A stretch of 59,685 nucleotides of DNA, from positions 1-59,685 of IMG/VR virus record IMGVR_UViG_3300008110_000055. One strand, written 5' to 3'. The translations under genes and the position numbers were made by a program. Positions 35,140 to 43,185 of the stretch are shown here, piece after piece. This stretch comes from a virus. Every line of letters starts with the position of its first letter. The stretch's first letter is position 1. The notes beneath the pieces are model-generated. The model saw only the letters and a list, made by a program, of their open reading frames with translations. It did no database searches and was not told the origin of the DNA.

Positions 35140-35311
35140 AGTGTAGTCCTAGTGAGTTAAGTACCTTGAGACCTTCTTCGTATTCCTCTAGAGTGTAGTA
35201 CGGCCCGCCACAACACTCTGGGTCACTGCACGAATTGTCGCTTAGATACAGCAGCATATCCTCGGTAGCATAACGCAGCTTATTCAGCTCGTCAGTTGTT
35301 AGCGTTCGCAT
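35126..35311 (-). CDS. Hypothetical protein (61 aa)
   Basis: A small acidic protein with a Cys pair (DNSCSDPECCGGPYYTLEEY) that could bind a metal. It overlaps both neighbours by 14-20 nt. No family recognised. Confidence 0.5.
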   Translation of the reverse strand: MRTLTTDELNKLRYATEDMLLYLSDNSCSDPECCGGPYYTLEEYEEGLKVLNSLGLHYERV

Positions 35312-35771
35312 TCAGCACCTTATGCGGTAGATCGTTAAGATCTGGATAATTGCGAGTAAAGTGGAGGATCATGGTAGTGTTGCAGAGAATGTGACCGATG
35401 TGAGACAGACCTGATTCGGCGTCGTTTTCCTGCTCTTCTACCCACAGAGCGTGTGCGTGTCGCAGAGCGCAAGCTACAGGGATAGACCACGCCATGCCCT
35501 TAGCCCAGTTCCACGCGGCGTACTTACGCTTGCCATACTCGAACACGTGGGCGCAGTCTGCTACGTGCTCCCGCATCATCATGTTGTGCCAGTGTGTCAG
35601 AGCGGAATCATCGCCTGCAAACATTAGATCATGAAGAGCGTCAGCTAGATCTAGGTGAGTCCTGCCTTTTACATAAAGCAGCCTGGGCGGAATCAAGCTA
35701 AGGTCCGGCTTACCGTCGTTAAAGCGGGCACCACTCCCTCGCTCAGTACTATTAACGTTTCCAATTGGCAT
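35292..35771 (-). CDS. dATP/dGTP diphosphohydrolase-like protein (DUF5664/MazZ type, 159 aa)
   Basis: It matches the phage family annotated as dATP/dGTP pyrophosphohydrolase: N-terminal GARFNDGKPDLSLIPPRLL, then VFEYGKRKYAAWNWAKGM, ALRHAHALWVEEQENDAESG and LSHIGHILCNTTMILHF. The last two carry the E/D/H residues expected for metal-dependent hydrolysis. In 2-aminoadenine phages a member of this group cooperates with PurZ. No PurZ is seen here, so a role in adjusting the dNTP pool is more likely. Confidence 0.78.
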   Translation of the reverse strand: MPIGNVNSTERGSGARFNDGKPDLSLIPPRLLYVKGRTHLDLADALHDLMFAGDDSALTHWHNMMMREHVADCAHVFEYGKRKYAAWNWAKGMAWSIPVACALRHAHALWVEEQENDAESGLSHIGHILCNTTMILHFTRNYPDLNDLPHKVLNANANN

Positions 35772-36192
35772 TTACTTTGTACTCCTCGATTCCTTGTTCA
35801 GTCGTGTAGACAACACGTACAATACCGGCAAGCTCAATCTCGCTAGCACACGCAGCACATGGCTTGCAGTTGGCCCACTTGCCATTCCGATCAAGCCGGG
35901 CAACGTAGATGGTGTGTAGCTCTGTACCAAGCCAGCGTTCTTCATTGCAAAAGTCCTCGGCGTCTAGGATAGCTGAAAGTTCTGCGTGAAGGCAAGGGTT
36001 CTCGATCTGCTTACCAGCACGTTTATTGGCGGCGTACTGACGCGGGTGGGTTCTTCGCTGGTTGTGTCCAGACCCGAGGTTGTTGCCGCGATTATCACTA
36101 ACTACTGCGCCAATCTTAACCCTGCCGAAAGTACTCTGAGTACTCTGATACAAGGCGTTAGCTATTCCCTTTCGGTCTCTGTCGTTAATCAT
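35752..36192 (-). CDS. dCMP/cytidine deaminase-like zinc enzyme (146 aa)
   Basis: Would convert dCMP to dUMP, supplying ThyX. Zinc-binding and catalytic motifs are LHAELSAI (HAE) and NCKPCAACASEI (PC-x2-C). The N-terminus holds the usual KIGAVVSDNRGNNLGSGHN strand pair. Length and neighbours fit. Overlap with the next gene is 20 nt. The substrate (dCMP rather than another base or RNA) is inferred from context. Confidence 0.85.
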   Translation of the reverse strand: MINDRDRKGIANALYQSTQSTFGRVKIGAVVSDNRGNNLGSGHNQRRTHPRQYAANKRAGKQIENPCLHAELSAILDAEDFCNEERWLGTELHTIYVARLDRNGKWANCKPCAACASEIELAGIVRVVYTTEQGIEEYKVNANWKR

Positions 36193-36246
36193 TGTAAGTC
36201 TCTAGTTATGGTGCCCCGTGTAACGCCGGGGCCACGCGCTTACAGC

Positions 36247-36411
36247 TTAGCGAATAGCCATCTCTCGATGGGTATCCCAGATACCGTAGTTAGGATTGCC
36301 GTCCTTGTGGGCACGCGCCTCGCCGCGAGTAGCGGCACGACGCATAGGCTTAGCTACGCCCGTCCTGGCAAAGGTGTTCTTTGAAAAGATGAAGTAACGA
36401 TGCTTACTCAT
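36247..36411 (-). CDS. Hypothetical small basic protein (54 aa)
   Basis: The ATG at 36411 (MSKHRYFIFSK) has AAGGAG seven bases upstream. A longer in-frame ORF starts inside nrdJ and lacks a site. The C-terminal half is Arg/Ala-rich (KPMRRAATRGEARAHKDG). The 54-nt gap to the next gene (36193-36246) shows nothing notable. Confidence 0.6.
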   Translation of the reverse strand: MSKHRYFIFSKNTFARTGVAKPMRRAATRGEARAHKDGNPNYGIWDTHREMAIR

Positions 36412-36422
36412 ACTAAGTCTCC

Positions 36423-39400
36423 TTATAGGATATCGCATACCCCCGCCGTACAAGCGAGGTTCTGTACACCAGTAGTGGTATCTTCGCGCTCGAAGTCCGA
36501 GAGCTTAGACCAGTCAATGTTCTTCGGGAAAGCTTCGGCAGCCTTTACATAAGTAAGCTCGTCGATCTCTTGGTAGGGAGCTTGCTTGTAAGTACCGCCA
36601 TCGTAGGGAAGGAACGAGATACCGCTCAGGTCGTTGAAGTTCTTAAACACCCAAGCTCCTACGTCAACCCACTCGTGTTCCTCTACGTTGATCGTGACAC
36701 TGACCTGATGCTCTGCCCAGTGCTTGTTGTAGATCATCCACAGCTCTAGGTGATCCAGCGCCTTCACATCATCACGCGTCTTGCAGACGTCGGGAGCCTT
36801 GATCGGGAAGTAGAACACTGTAGTACTGTCAGGCTTCATCACGCAAGGCTCGTTAGGAATACCCATAGCCTTCATAAAGTCCGTCATCGGATCCTTGTTG
36901 TCACCACGCACAGAGCGTAGATAGAACTTAGAGTGACGAGGGTGGATACCAGAAGCGGCGTTGGTTAGCTGACTAACTGTTCCACTTGGCTTAATTGTTG
37001 ACGTAGCAGCGGAGCGATTGATGCCTAGGGCGTCAGCTAGCTCTGCGTTAACGACGTTGACGTGCGCCTTAAGCTGCTCAAGAAACTCAGCCAGCTTAGC
37101 CTTACCCATGTCACCGTTAGTCAGACTGTTGTCGTAGATGCCAGTAAGGCTTACTCCAAGTAGTCGCTCTTCCTCAGCGTTCTTTTTCCAGATCGGACGT
37201 ACGTATCGAAAGTTGGTGAATGTAGACTGGATCGTACCAAGGATCGCAGCGATGCTAGCCTTGCGCAGAAGAGAGCTTTCAGTATCATCAGCACGTACCA
37301 CTACCTCACTCAGTTATGTTAATCCCAATTCGCTAGATCGGGACGATAGGTTTTAAGTACCCACTGCGAGAACTTAACAAGTTCGTCAACGCTGGCTGCA
37401 CCTTTCATAGCGTTAGCACATTGACTTAGAACTTGGATGTTATCCTTAGTATAACCACGGTCATTATCAATTCTATCTAAGCTGGGGCTATTCTTATAAG
37501 CTCCCGATTTGCCTGAGTTAGCATTGATAGTAATGCCTGTAGCTGGACATACATCAGGAATCATAATGTCGTCTGCGGTCAGATCAAACTCAATGCCCTT
37601 GTATTTGGCACGCTGTTTAGCTCTCTGCCACATCTTCCATTGAGGAGTCATGCTTTTTACTCGACTGCAATTGCACTTCTTACAAAGTACCATCTTGCTA
37701 GTCTTCTCGAAGATAACTCCGCAGTTAGTACATTCTCTGTGCGTATCTGATTCCAGATAGCCCATGAGATTCTTCTTGAGTTCCATAGGTGTCCTCCTCT
37801 AGAGGTAAGGTTATGTAATCTTGTGACATTACATAGACACCAATAGTTCCCTAAAACCTATACCCTTATGTTTCCATAAGGCTCAGACTATATCATCACC
37901 CTCTTGCGAGGGGCTGGGCGCTTCCACTCCGCTTGGAGTGTACGAGCATAAGCTCTAGTCGTTGAACCTTCCCCGCCTAGCGGGGCTTGGCTGCTGATTG
38001 TCCTCGTCACTACACGTTAGGAGTTTCCAGCAATTCACCCAGTTTTACAACCTCTATGATTAAAGGTTACACAAGCCCGCAGAACGCAAGGCGATTTCCG
38101 CACCTTTATTGTTACTCGTCATTTAGACGGGGTTGGACGTTTGCGCCAACCTCCTCGCATTCCTGCGAGGAACAGACTATATCATCACCCTCAGACAGAG
38201 GGGCCAATCGTCCGAGCTTGTAGAGAAAAGACTTCTTAACGTAAGGAAGAATGATAGACTCAAACTTATCATTGTCCTTAGTACGAAGAGAAAGGTACCA
38301 GTATTTGTTTTGGCGATTAACGTTGAACTCAAGGCCCAGCTTCTCACGGATAGCCTGCTTAAGCAGCAGGTTATCTCCGTAGCTAAATCCTTTAGTGTTC
38401 AGCGTATACTTCGGAGAAGCGTTGCAACGCTTATCAACAAAACGAGATCCATCGGCCATGAAGATAATAGCAAGAGCTTCAGCATCAAGCATAGTCAGCA
38501 TGTGAGGATCGATCACCTTCTTACCATCAATATAAACTCTCTCGTGAATCTTGGTCAGCAGCGGATGCACGCGACTTTCTAGGCGCACTTGCGGAGCGCG
38601 ATTAAATCCGTCCGTGTTGTAGTCCTTACGCTGATAGATACGAGTACCGCAGTTTATAGCAGCGAGACTGTCTGCACACATAGTCACATAATCAAGATTA
38701 GCTTCGCGCATGTTCATAATGAACCTAGCGTTGTCGCACTTGCCAGTGATGTACAGCCCGCCGTCAAACGTACTAAAGTAATAGAGACGCTTGATGATAT
38801 CTTTCTTGTTGCTCATAGTCGTTACACCTCCCATATCGGGTTGGCACGGTATTGTCTGGTCTAGACTTCCACCGTTTTTAGATTGGTTATTCAGCGCAGT
38901 TTACACTGCGAGGCCGCTAGCATTTAACGGGTTAGTGCCTACGATCTTATCGGCGTCACGCTTACCGATACGCTCCGTCTTATCTCGGATACCCTTACGA
39001 TAGTAGATCCCGCGCTCGCCACTCTTACTGTTGTAAAGAGATGTCCACTCTTCTAGGAACTGACCGATGGTCGGTACGTCCTCGTACACGGCGGAGTTGT
39101 TAGCCAGAGCAAACTCCGGGTTACGCTCCCACCACATACCAGCCTTGGCGTCACGTACACGAGGAGAGCTTAGGTCAGACAGAGAGATCAGCGCCGAACG
39201 GCGTACGCCGCCAACCACTACAATCTCACCAATCTTGCAGACTAGGCCATGTACCTCTAGATCAGTGAGCTTGCGGCCAGCAGCACCACGGAAAGTACGA
39301 ATGGTATAATTGAATAGATCCACCAGCGGGTCAGGACCAGACGCGCGTCCTCCAAATACCTTAAGCCTCGCTCCCTTGGGCCGGACTTTGGATACATCGA

Positions 39401-39914
39401 AACGAGGCAGCTTGCCAGCATAGAGCATAGCAATAAGCTCGCGGTAAGCAGAGGCCCAGCCAATCCTGCTATCGCCAACCACGATAGTAGAGTCTGTTTC
39501 ATGGAAAGACTCTGCTACGTCAGGTAGCTGATTTACGTAGCGGGTTTCGCAGGAGAACCCTACCCCAGTACCACACGTCAGGATGTACAGGATCTCGTCG
39601 AATGCTCGGGGATGATCCATCGCCACGAACGAGCAGTTGTACAGCGCCATCTCGTCCCGCTTCGCCGCTTCGCCTGCTGTCATCAGTGCTCTCATCGAGG
39701 GCATGACTTCTAGGTTCAGGATCGCTGAGCGAATCTCGGACTTGTCGATACTGAGCTGCGGCACTTTGTCCAGCACCGGAGCTACGATGTTCGTCATGTA
39801 GCGGTCCACTGTCTCCGGCCACGTCTCTCGTCGGTTCTGTTCCGGAAGCCAACGGCTGTACCGGCTTAGGGCAATGAATGTCTGGAAGTCTGTTGGTAGG
39901 TAATTCGTCGTCAT
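36423..39914 (-). CDS. nrdJ: Class II ribonucleotide reductase in three exons (638 aa)
   Basis: Adenosylcobalamin-type (RTPR-like) reductase making dNTPs. Exons read as 39914-38927, 38103-38063 and 37310-36423 (minus strand). Joined they give 1917 nt with no stop before the end. The junctions restore GTNP-CAEIALRSAGLCNL-SEVVVR, a sequence expected in this family. Other motifs: MALYNCSFVAMD (substrate-site Cys), STFTNFRYVRPIW, EEERLLGVSLTGI, and the C-terminal Cys pair ACTAGVC. The start ATG follows AAGGAAACTG. The two intervening segments are group I introns carrying homing endonuclease genes, so functional enzyme requires RNA splicing. Confidence 0.9.
37311..38062 (-). ncRNA. Group I intron 2 in nrdJ
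   Basis: A 752-nt intron between exons 2 and 3. P1 pairs exon AACCUU with intron GAGGUU, giving a U-G pair at the 5' splice site, and the intron ends with G before AGTGAGG. The core shows phage group IA-type phrases, in order: TTGCTGGAAACTCC, CAATCAGCAGCCAAG, GTTCAACGACTAGA, GATATAGTC, then a P9-like hairpin CCTTATG-GAAA-CATAAGG with a GNRA loop. An HNH endonuclease gene lies downstream of P9. Confidence 0.9.
37319..37786 (-). CDS. HNH homing endonuclease in nrdJ intron 2 (155 aa)
   Basis: Presumed to promote intron transfer by cutting intronless nrdJ. N-terminal zinc-finger-like Cys pairs (CTNCGVIF, CKKCNCS) are followed by an HNH-type core: CPATGITIN, SLDRIDNDRGYTKDNIQVLSQ with the Asp-Arg-Asp pattern and Asn motif of this group, and a C-terminal ANAMKGAASVDEL. 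The ATG has GAGGAGG upstream. The ORF ends 8 nt before the 3' splice site, downstream of the ribozyme core. Confidence 0.85.
   Translation of the reverse strand: MELKKNLMGYLESDTHRECTNCGVIFEKTSKMVLCKKCNCSRVKSMTPQWKMWQRAKQRAKYKGIEFDLTADDIMIPDVCPATGITINANSGKSGAYKNSPSLDRIDNDRGYTKDNIQVLSQCANAMKGAASVDELVKFSQWVLKTYRPDLANWD
38104..38926 (-). ncRNA. Group I intron 1 in nrdJ
   Basis: An 823-nt intron between exons 1 and 2. P1 pairs exon CCGU with GCGG a few bases inside the intron, placing a U-G pair at the 5' splice site. The last intron base is G (ATAAAG before GTGCGG). The core phrase GGTGATGATATAGTCTG is shared exactly with intron 2, and a P9-like hairpin CCTCGCA-GGAA-TGCGAGG with a GNRA loop follows. 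It carries a LAGLIDADG endonuclease ORF whose 3' end overlaps the core. Confidence 0.88.
38112..38816 (-). CDS. LAGLIDADG homing endonuclease in nrdJ intron 1 (234 aa)
   Basis: Predicted intron-homing nuclease. The motif AEALAIIFMADGSR is a LAGLIDADG-type helix with catalytic Asp. Only one clear dodecapeptide is seen, with a weaker first copy possible at KRLYYFSTFDGGL. The start at 38816 (MSNKKD) follows GGGAGGTG. Codons for the last 30 residues (GDDIVCSSQECEE...) are at the same time the P7/P9 core of the ribozyme. The stop is 8 nt before the 3' splice site. Confidence 0.82.
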   Translation of the reverse strand: MSNKKDIIKRLYYFSTFDGGLYITGKCDNARFIMNMREANLDYVTMCADSLAAINCGTRIYQRKDYNTDGFNRAPQVRLESRVHPLLTKIHERVYIDGKKVIDPHMLTMLDAEALAIIFMADGSRFVDKRCNASPKYTLNTKGFSYGDNLLLKQAIREKLGLEFNVNRQNKYWYLSLRTKDNDKFESIILPYVKKSFLYKLGRLAPLSEGDDIVCSSQECEEVGANVQPRLNDE

Positions 39915-40050
39915 CAGTTTCCTTTAGTTCTAGTAGGTAGGCTAGACGTCGCAGCTCAATGGCCACGACTCTAGGAGAAAGGGACGGGTTGCGCGTGGCA
40001 ACCCTCCCTAGTTGGTTCCTAAGCTCGTCCAGTTCGTAGCTTAGTCCCAC
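39520..40050 (-). CDS. Uncertain ORF overlapping nrdJ start (up to 176 aa)
   Basis: It starts at a GTG overlapping the stop of the ssDNA-binding protein (GTGGGACTAA). Residues 1-45 (ELDELRNQLGRVATRNPSLS, then VVAIELRRLAYLLELKE) are helical and gene-like and fill the 126-nt gap before nrdJ. The remaining 395 nt lie in another frame of nrdJ and have the Ser/Gly/Asp/Arg composition of an out-of-frame shadow. A real, translationally coupled protein is likely. How far it extends is doubtful. Confidence 0.4.
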   Translation of the reverse strand: MGLSYELDELRNQLGRVATRNPSLSPRVVAIELRRLAYLLELKETDDDELPTNRLPDIHCPKPVQPLASGTEPTRDVAGDSGPLHDEHRSSGAGQSAAAQYRQVRDSLSDPEPRSHALDESTDDSRRSGEAGRDGAVQLLVRGDGSSPSIRRDPVHPDVWYWGRVLLRNPLRKSAT

Positions 40051-40583
40051 TTCTCTCCGTCCTCAAGACCGGCAGTATCAGGATTGCCGTCTTCTTCTGA
40101 AGCCGTGCTCTTCTCTACCTTACCGACCGAGTAGTTGTAGAACTTCTCGGTAGTCTCGTCTAGGAAAGCCGAGAGGATAGCAAACTTCTTGTCCGCGTTT
40201 GCAGTCTTCGGGAACTCAATAGCGCCGTTAGCCACGGCGAGCTGGATAAACGTGAGAGCAGAGTTTCGCGCTGCCTGCTTAGAGATGACGTCCTGTCGCT
40301 TGTCATCGTTGCCGCCGCCGTAACCGCCACGGCTAGGGGGTGCAGTTCGAGTAGGTGTCTCTGCTGGAACATCCTCTCCAGTAACGCGCTCGACCTTACT
40401 ACCTTTGGTCAGGTTCCAGTACTTGCCATTAGCAGTGACGTCGAACTTAACGTAGTCACCTTCGCTAGCCTTCGGCGGATACTTGCCGATCGAGTAGTAC
40501 TCGTTGTTAACTTGGATCGAGTACATGGTGCCGTACTGAGTGTCACGTGACGAGATCTTCTGAATCTTACCCTTAACGATCAT
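40041..40583 (-). CDS. Single-stranded DNA-binding protein (OB-fold, 180 aa)
   Basis: An N-terminal OB-like beta barrel (about 1-70: MIVKGKIQKISSRDTQYGTM, YVKFDVTANGKYWNL), a Pro/Gly-rich linker (about 74-95: PPSRGGYGGGND) and an acidic C-terminal tip (EEDGNPDTAGLEDGEKWD) that in such proteins recruits replication partners. It lies directly downstream of DNA polymerase. The call is from architecture and context. Confidence 0.75.
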   Translation of the reverse strand: MIVKGKIQKISSRDTQYGTMYSIQVNNEYYSIGKYPPKASEGDYVKFDVTANGKYWNLTKGSKVERVTGEDVPAETPTRTAPPSRGGYGGGNDDKRQDVISKQAARNSALTFIQLAVANGAIEFPKTANADKKFAILSAFLDETTEKFYNYSVGKVEKSTASEEDGNPDTAGLEDGEKWD

Positions 40584-40587
40584 ATGA

Positions 40588-42495
40588 TTACTTTTCCTTT
40601 CTTGTAGTCGTACCGTCTGGCAGTACGTTATAGATAATCTCGGTAGGCGATTCGCCCCAGTTCCGAGATAGTTTGATTCCGCAACCCAGCGGGGCTACGA
40701 AGTCGAAGTTGTATCCCTTACTCAGGTAAGGAAACACAGCATCAGTGAAGCACCACTTACTCAGCTCTTCATACAGCTCCTCACTACCTTTAGGTACCAG
40801 CGAAATGATACTGTCGTGGATCGTGTTGACAATCACGATACCGGTGTCCTCGATCAAGTGCCAGAAGTGTACCAGCACCAGCGGGATAATCTCTCCGGTC
40901 GCAAGTCCTTGGACTGGAAAGTTATGGACTTCCGTGCCCACATTAACGTGACCAGTCCTAGTACTAACCTTAACCTCTGGCCAGTAAAACTTAAGGCCGT
41001 AAGGTGTAGTCAGCTCCTTGTTGTTGATGACGCTGAGGATCCATCCTCGTTGCGTGTTGGAGATACCTTTGTACTTCTGCTTGAAGAACTCGGCGTATGC
41101 CTTCTGTGCTTCGGTCTTACCCATGCCACCATACAGCGGGGCGAAGGTAGAAGCCTTGGCCTGCTGGCGAGTGGTAGGCTCGCCTGCTTCGGTAAGAACT
41201 TGCGCCGTAACCGAGTGAACATCTGTACCCGAAATGATCTCGTCGATTGCGATGCGGTCGTTACCAAGTGCAGCAGCTACGCGGAACTCAAGCTGGGCTG
41301 CGTCAGCTTCTCCCACGTAGTAGTCTTCATCTCCCGACCAGAACAACCGCTTGTACTGGCGAGGAAGATTCTGACCCTGTACTCCCTTCGGCTTCTTCTG
41401 TCCGGTAAAGAGTAGTGGCCTACCACTAGAGCTAAGACGTCCTGTCTTAGTCACACCCTGATTGAATACGGCGTAGAACTTGCATCCGTACTCTCTCACC
41501 ACACCCACAAAGAACTCTAGGTTCTTGGTAAGCAGCGCTGATAGCTTGTTAAACTCCTTGTACTTTGTAAGGAACGTAGTTTGCACTTCGTCCTTAGCTA
41601 CCAGCTTACCTAACGTGGCCGAGTCCGTGGCCAGCACACCCTTAGCAGTAACGATTGGCAGGCGTGTACGAGGATCGGTAGGGGGAATGAACCCTAACTT
41701 CTCGTACAGAAGAGCAGCTAGCTGCTTGCCGCTGTTGAAGTTAACACCGTCACCTGCAATCTCACGAAGCGAAGCAGAGGCATCCTGATACTGCTTGATC
41801 GTAGTCTCGTACTCGTCCATCACAGCACGAGGATCAAGCGTCAGACCATTGAACTCAATGTCAGCTAGTACAGAGCAAGTGAGGTTACGTACATGGACTA
41901 GTGGCAGTAGGTTCGATTCGTCAAGCAATTGAACCTGCTTGAGGAAGATCTCCAGCGTAGCCTTGACGTCGTGCTCGCAGTACTCCAGTAGCCACGACTT
42001 AGGGATCCACTCTACAGGATACCCGCTAGAGATCAGCAGCGAGATACGGTCTAGCTTCTTTGTTACATTGTAAGACTTGGCTAGCGCTGACAGGCTGCGC
42101 GGCTTGCGGAGATTACCATCGAGTACCCACTGGCCTAGCATGGTGCAGTAAGCCGGACGACTACGGAGATCGAAGCCGCACCGCTTGAGCCACTGCAACT
42201 CGAACTTGGCGTTGTGTGCTACGAAGAACTCGCAGAACTTGAGATCCTCGATAAGCTCCTGCATCTCGTACTCGTTACCGAACTTGTACTTCTTGGTAAC
42301 AGTCAGGTCGTCACGATCTACGATCGTCCAGCAGGCGAGGATTAGTTCGTTGTCTTTATTGAGTGCTGATCCCTTGTCGTGTGAGGTAGTCTCGAAGTCT
42401 AGAACTGCGAAGCGTCCAGAGCGAACATCAGAGTACCACTTGCTCCACTCTGGATCCCGCACGTGCGGGGGTAGCTTATCGTAATAGGGATGCAC
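40588..42495 (-). CDS. Family A DNA polymerase with 3'-5' exonuclease (635 aa)
   Basis: The replicative polymerase. Proofreading motifs are VLDFETTS (Exo I), FVAHNAKFELQWL (Exo II) and YCEHDVKATLEIF (Exo III). Polymerase motif A is VGEADAAQLEFRVAA, motif B is RQQAKASTFAPLYG (R-x3-K-x6-YG), and motif C is VNTIHDSIIS, where the usual Glu after HD is Ser. Length is close to T7-like polymerases. Neighbours are an SSB and, upstream, primase and helicase. Confidence 0.94.
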   Translation of the reverse strand: MHPYYDKLPPHVRDPEWSKWYSDVRSGRFAVLDFETTSHDKGSALNKDNELILACWTIVDRDDLTVTKKYKFGNEYEMQELIEDLKFCEFFVAHNAKFELQWLKRCGFDLRSRPAYCTMLGQWVLDGNLRKPRSLSALAKSYNVTKKLDRISLLISSGYPVEWIPKSWLLEYCEHDVKATLEIFLKQVQLLDESNLLPLVHVRNLTCSVLADIEFNGLTLDPRAVMDEYETTIKQYQDASASLREIAGDGVNFNSGKQLAALLYEKLGFIPPTDPRTRLPIVTAKGVLATDSATLGKLVAKDEVQTTFLTKYKEFNKLSALLTKNLEFFVGVVREYGCKFYAVFNQGVTKTGRLSSSGRPLLFTGQKKPKGVQGQNLPRQYKRLFWSGDEDYYVGEADAAQLEFRVAAALGNDRIAIDEIISGTDVHSVTAQVLTEAGEPTTRQQAKASTFAPLYGGMGKTEAQKAYAEFFKQKYKGISNTQRGWILSVINNKELTTPYGLKFYWPEVKVSTRTGHVNVGTEVHNFPVQGLATGEIIPLVLVHFWHLIEDTGIVIVNTIHDSIISLVPKGSEELYEELSKWCFTDAVFPYLSKGYNFDFVAPLGCGIKLSRNWGESPTEIIYNVLPDGTTTRKEK

Positions 42496-42507
42496 CGTAA
42501 GTATTCC

Positions 42508-42759
42508 TTAGAAGTCTTGGCGACGAGGACGTCCGCGTGGCCGTGGCTTGATCTTGAAGATAGTCTGAGAATCTTCTAGCTCTTTGATCGAACCATCTTT
42601 GTTGTACTTAACTTTGGTGATAGGGCCAGTAATCACACGGCTATCTGGATTCTCTTCTGGATAGACACCCAGAACAGGGAAGTCAGGATCATCATCGAAG
42701 CCCACAATCCACATCACATCTTTGTCATCGCGGGACTTTACATTTGTAAGACGCGGCAT
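42508..42759 (-). CDS. Hypothetical protein with basic tail (83 aa)
   Basis: A small protein ending in a strongly basic RGRPRRQDF segment (AT-hook-like RPRGRPRR), so it may bind DNA. The ATG follows GAGGAGA. A TTTAC-ATTT-GTAAG palindrome lies in its first codons (42737-42750). It lies between the polymerase and the tRNA-Arg. Confidence 0.6.
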   Translation of the reverse strand: MPRLTNVKSRDDKDVMWIVGFDDDPDFPVLGVYPEENPDSRVITGPITKVKYNKDGSIKELEDSQTIFKIKPRPRGRPRRQDF

Positions 42760-42781
42760 TAGTAATTCTCCTCGGTTAAAG

Positions 42782-42858
42782 TGGCGACCCCGGAGGGACT
42801 CGAACCCCCGACCACATTCTTAGAAGGAACGTGCTCTATCCAACTGAGCTACGGGGTC
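42782..42858 (-). tRNA. tRNA-Arg (anticodon TCT)
   Basis: A complete cloverleaf: acceptor GACCCCG/CGGGGTC, D arm GCTC/GAGC, anticodon loop CTTCTAA with TCT, T arm with GTTCGAG loop, discriminator G and encoded CCA. It decodes AGA (and AGG by wobble), a codon rare in many proteobacteria but used in this phage. Confidence 0.95.
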
Positions 42859-42870
42859 ATATAATCAATA

Positions 42871-43017
42871 CTACGGGACGTTCTCTTCGTAGTCAATAGA
42901 GATGCCGAACTTGTTTAGCTCTCGCTCAGCATGAACTAACTCGTCTACATCGTTAGCGTGGAAGTACGCCCGCAGCAGACTGTCTAGGTACTCTAGCTGT
43001 TTAGTCGTCAGGTGCAT
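42871..43017 (-). CDS. Hypothetical small protein (48 aa)
   Basis: A short open frame filling the gap between the tRNA and the acidic protein: MHLTTKQLEYLDSLLRAYFH, then an acidic helical region ending IDYEENVP. It ends 13 nt before the 5' end of the tRNA gene. The helical, charged content and full use of the gap argue for a real gene. No family recognised. Confidence 0.5.
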   Translation of the reverse strand: MHLTTKQLEYLDSLLRAYFHANDVDELVHAERELNKFGISIDYEENVP

Positions 43018-43185
43018 TTAGTTAGGGCTCCAGAACTGATCGCAAACATCGTCCTCGCAGAAGTCGTCGTAGTAATCCTGATCGTACTTACCGCTATCCT
43101 CGTCCTCCTCTTCTTCCTCGCCTTCAACAAAGTCGTCAGTCAGATCGGCAAGGTACTCGTCGTAACCCGGCAGTCGATTAGTCAT
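43018..43185 (-). CDS. Hypothetical highly acidic protein (55 aa)
   Basis: The chosen start at 43185 (MTNRLPGYDEY) overlaps the stop of the upstream gene (ATGACTAA). Residues about 20-48 are almost all Glu and Asp (VEGEEEEEDEDSGKYDQDYYDD), with two Cys. Such DNA-mimic-like acidity is often seen in phage proteins that block nucleic-acid-binding host enzymes. That role is only a suggestion here. Confidence 0.55.
   Translation of the reverse strand: MTNRLPGYDEYLADLTDDFVEGEEEEEDEDSGKYDQDYYDDFCEDDVCDQFWSPN

Noticed and set aside
35292-35771. 2-aminoadenine (Z-genome) system
   Set aside because: A DUF5664/MazZ-type protein is present, but no PurZ homologue or Z-specific polymerase was recognised, so the pathway is incomplete.
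39257-39502. Minus-strand ORF (81 aa) with hydrophobic segments within nrdJ exon 1
   Set aside because: Out-of-frame shadow of nrdJ; no Shine-Dalgarno and fully internal.
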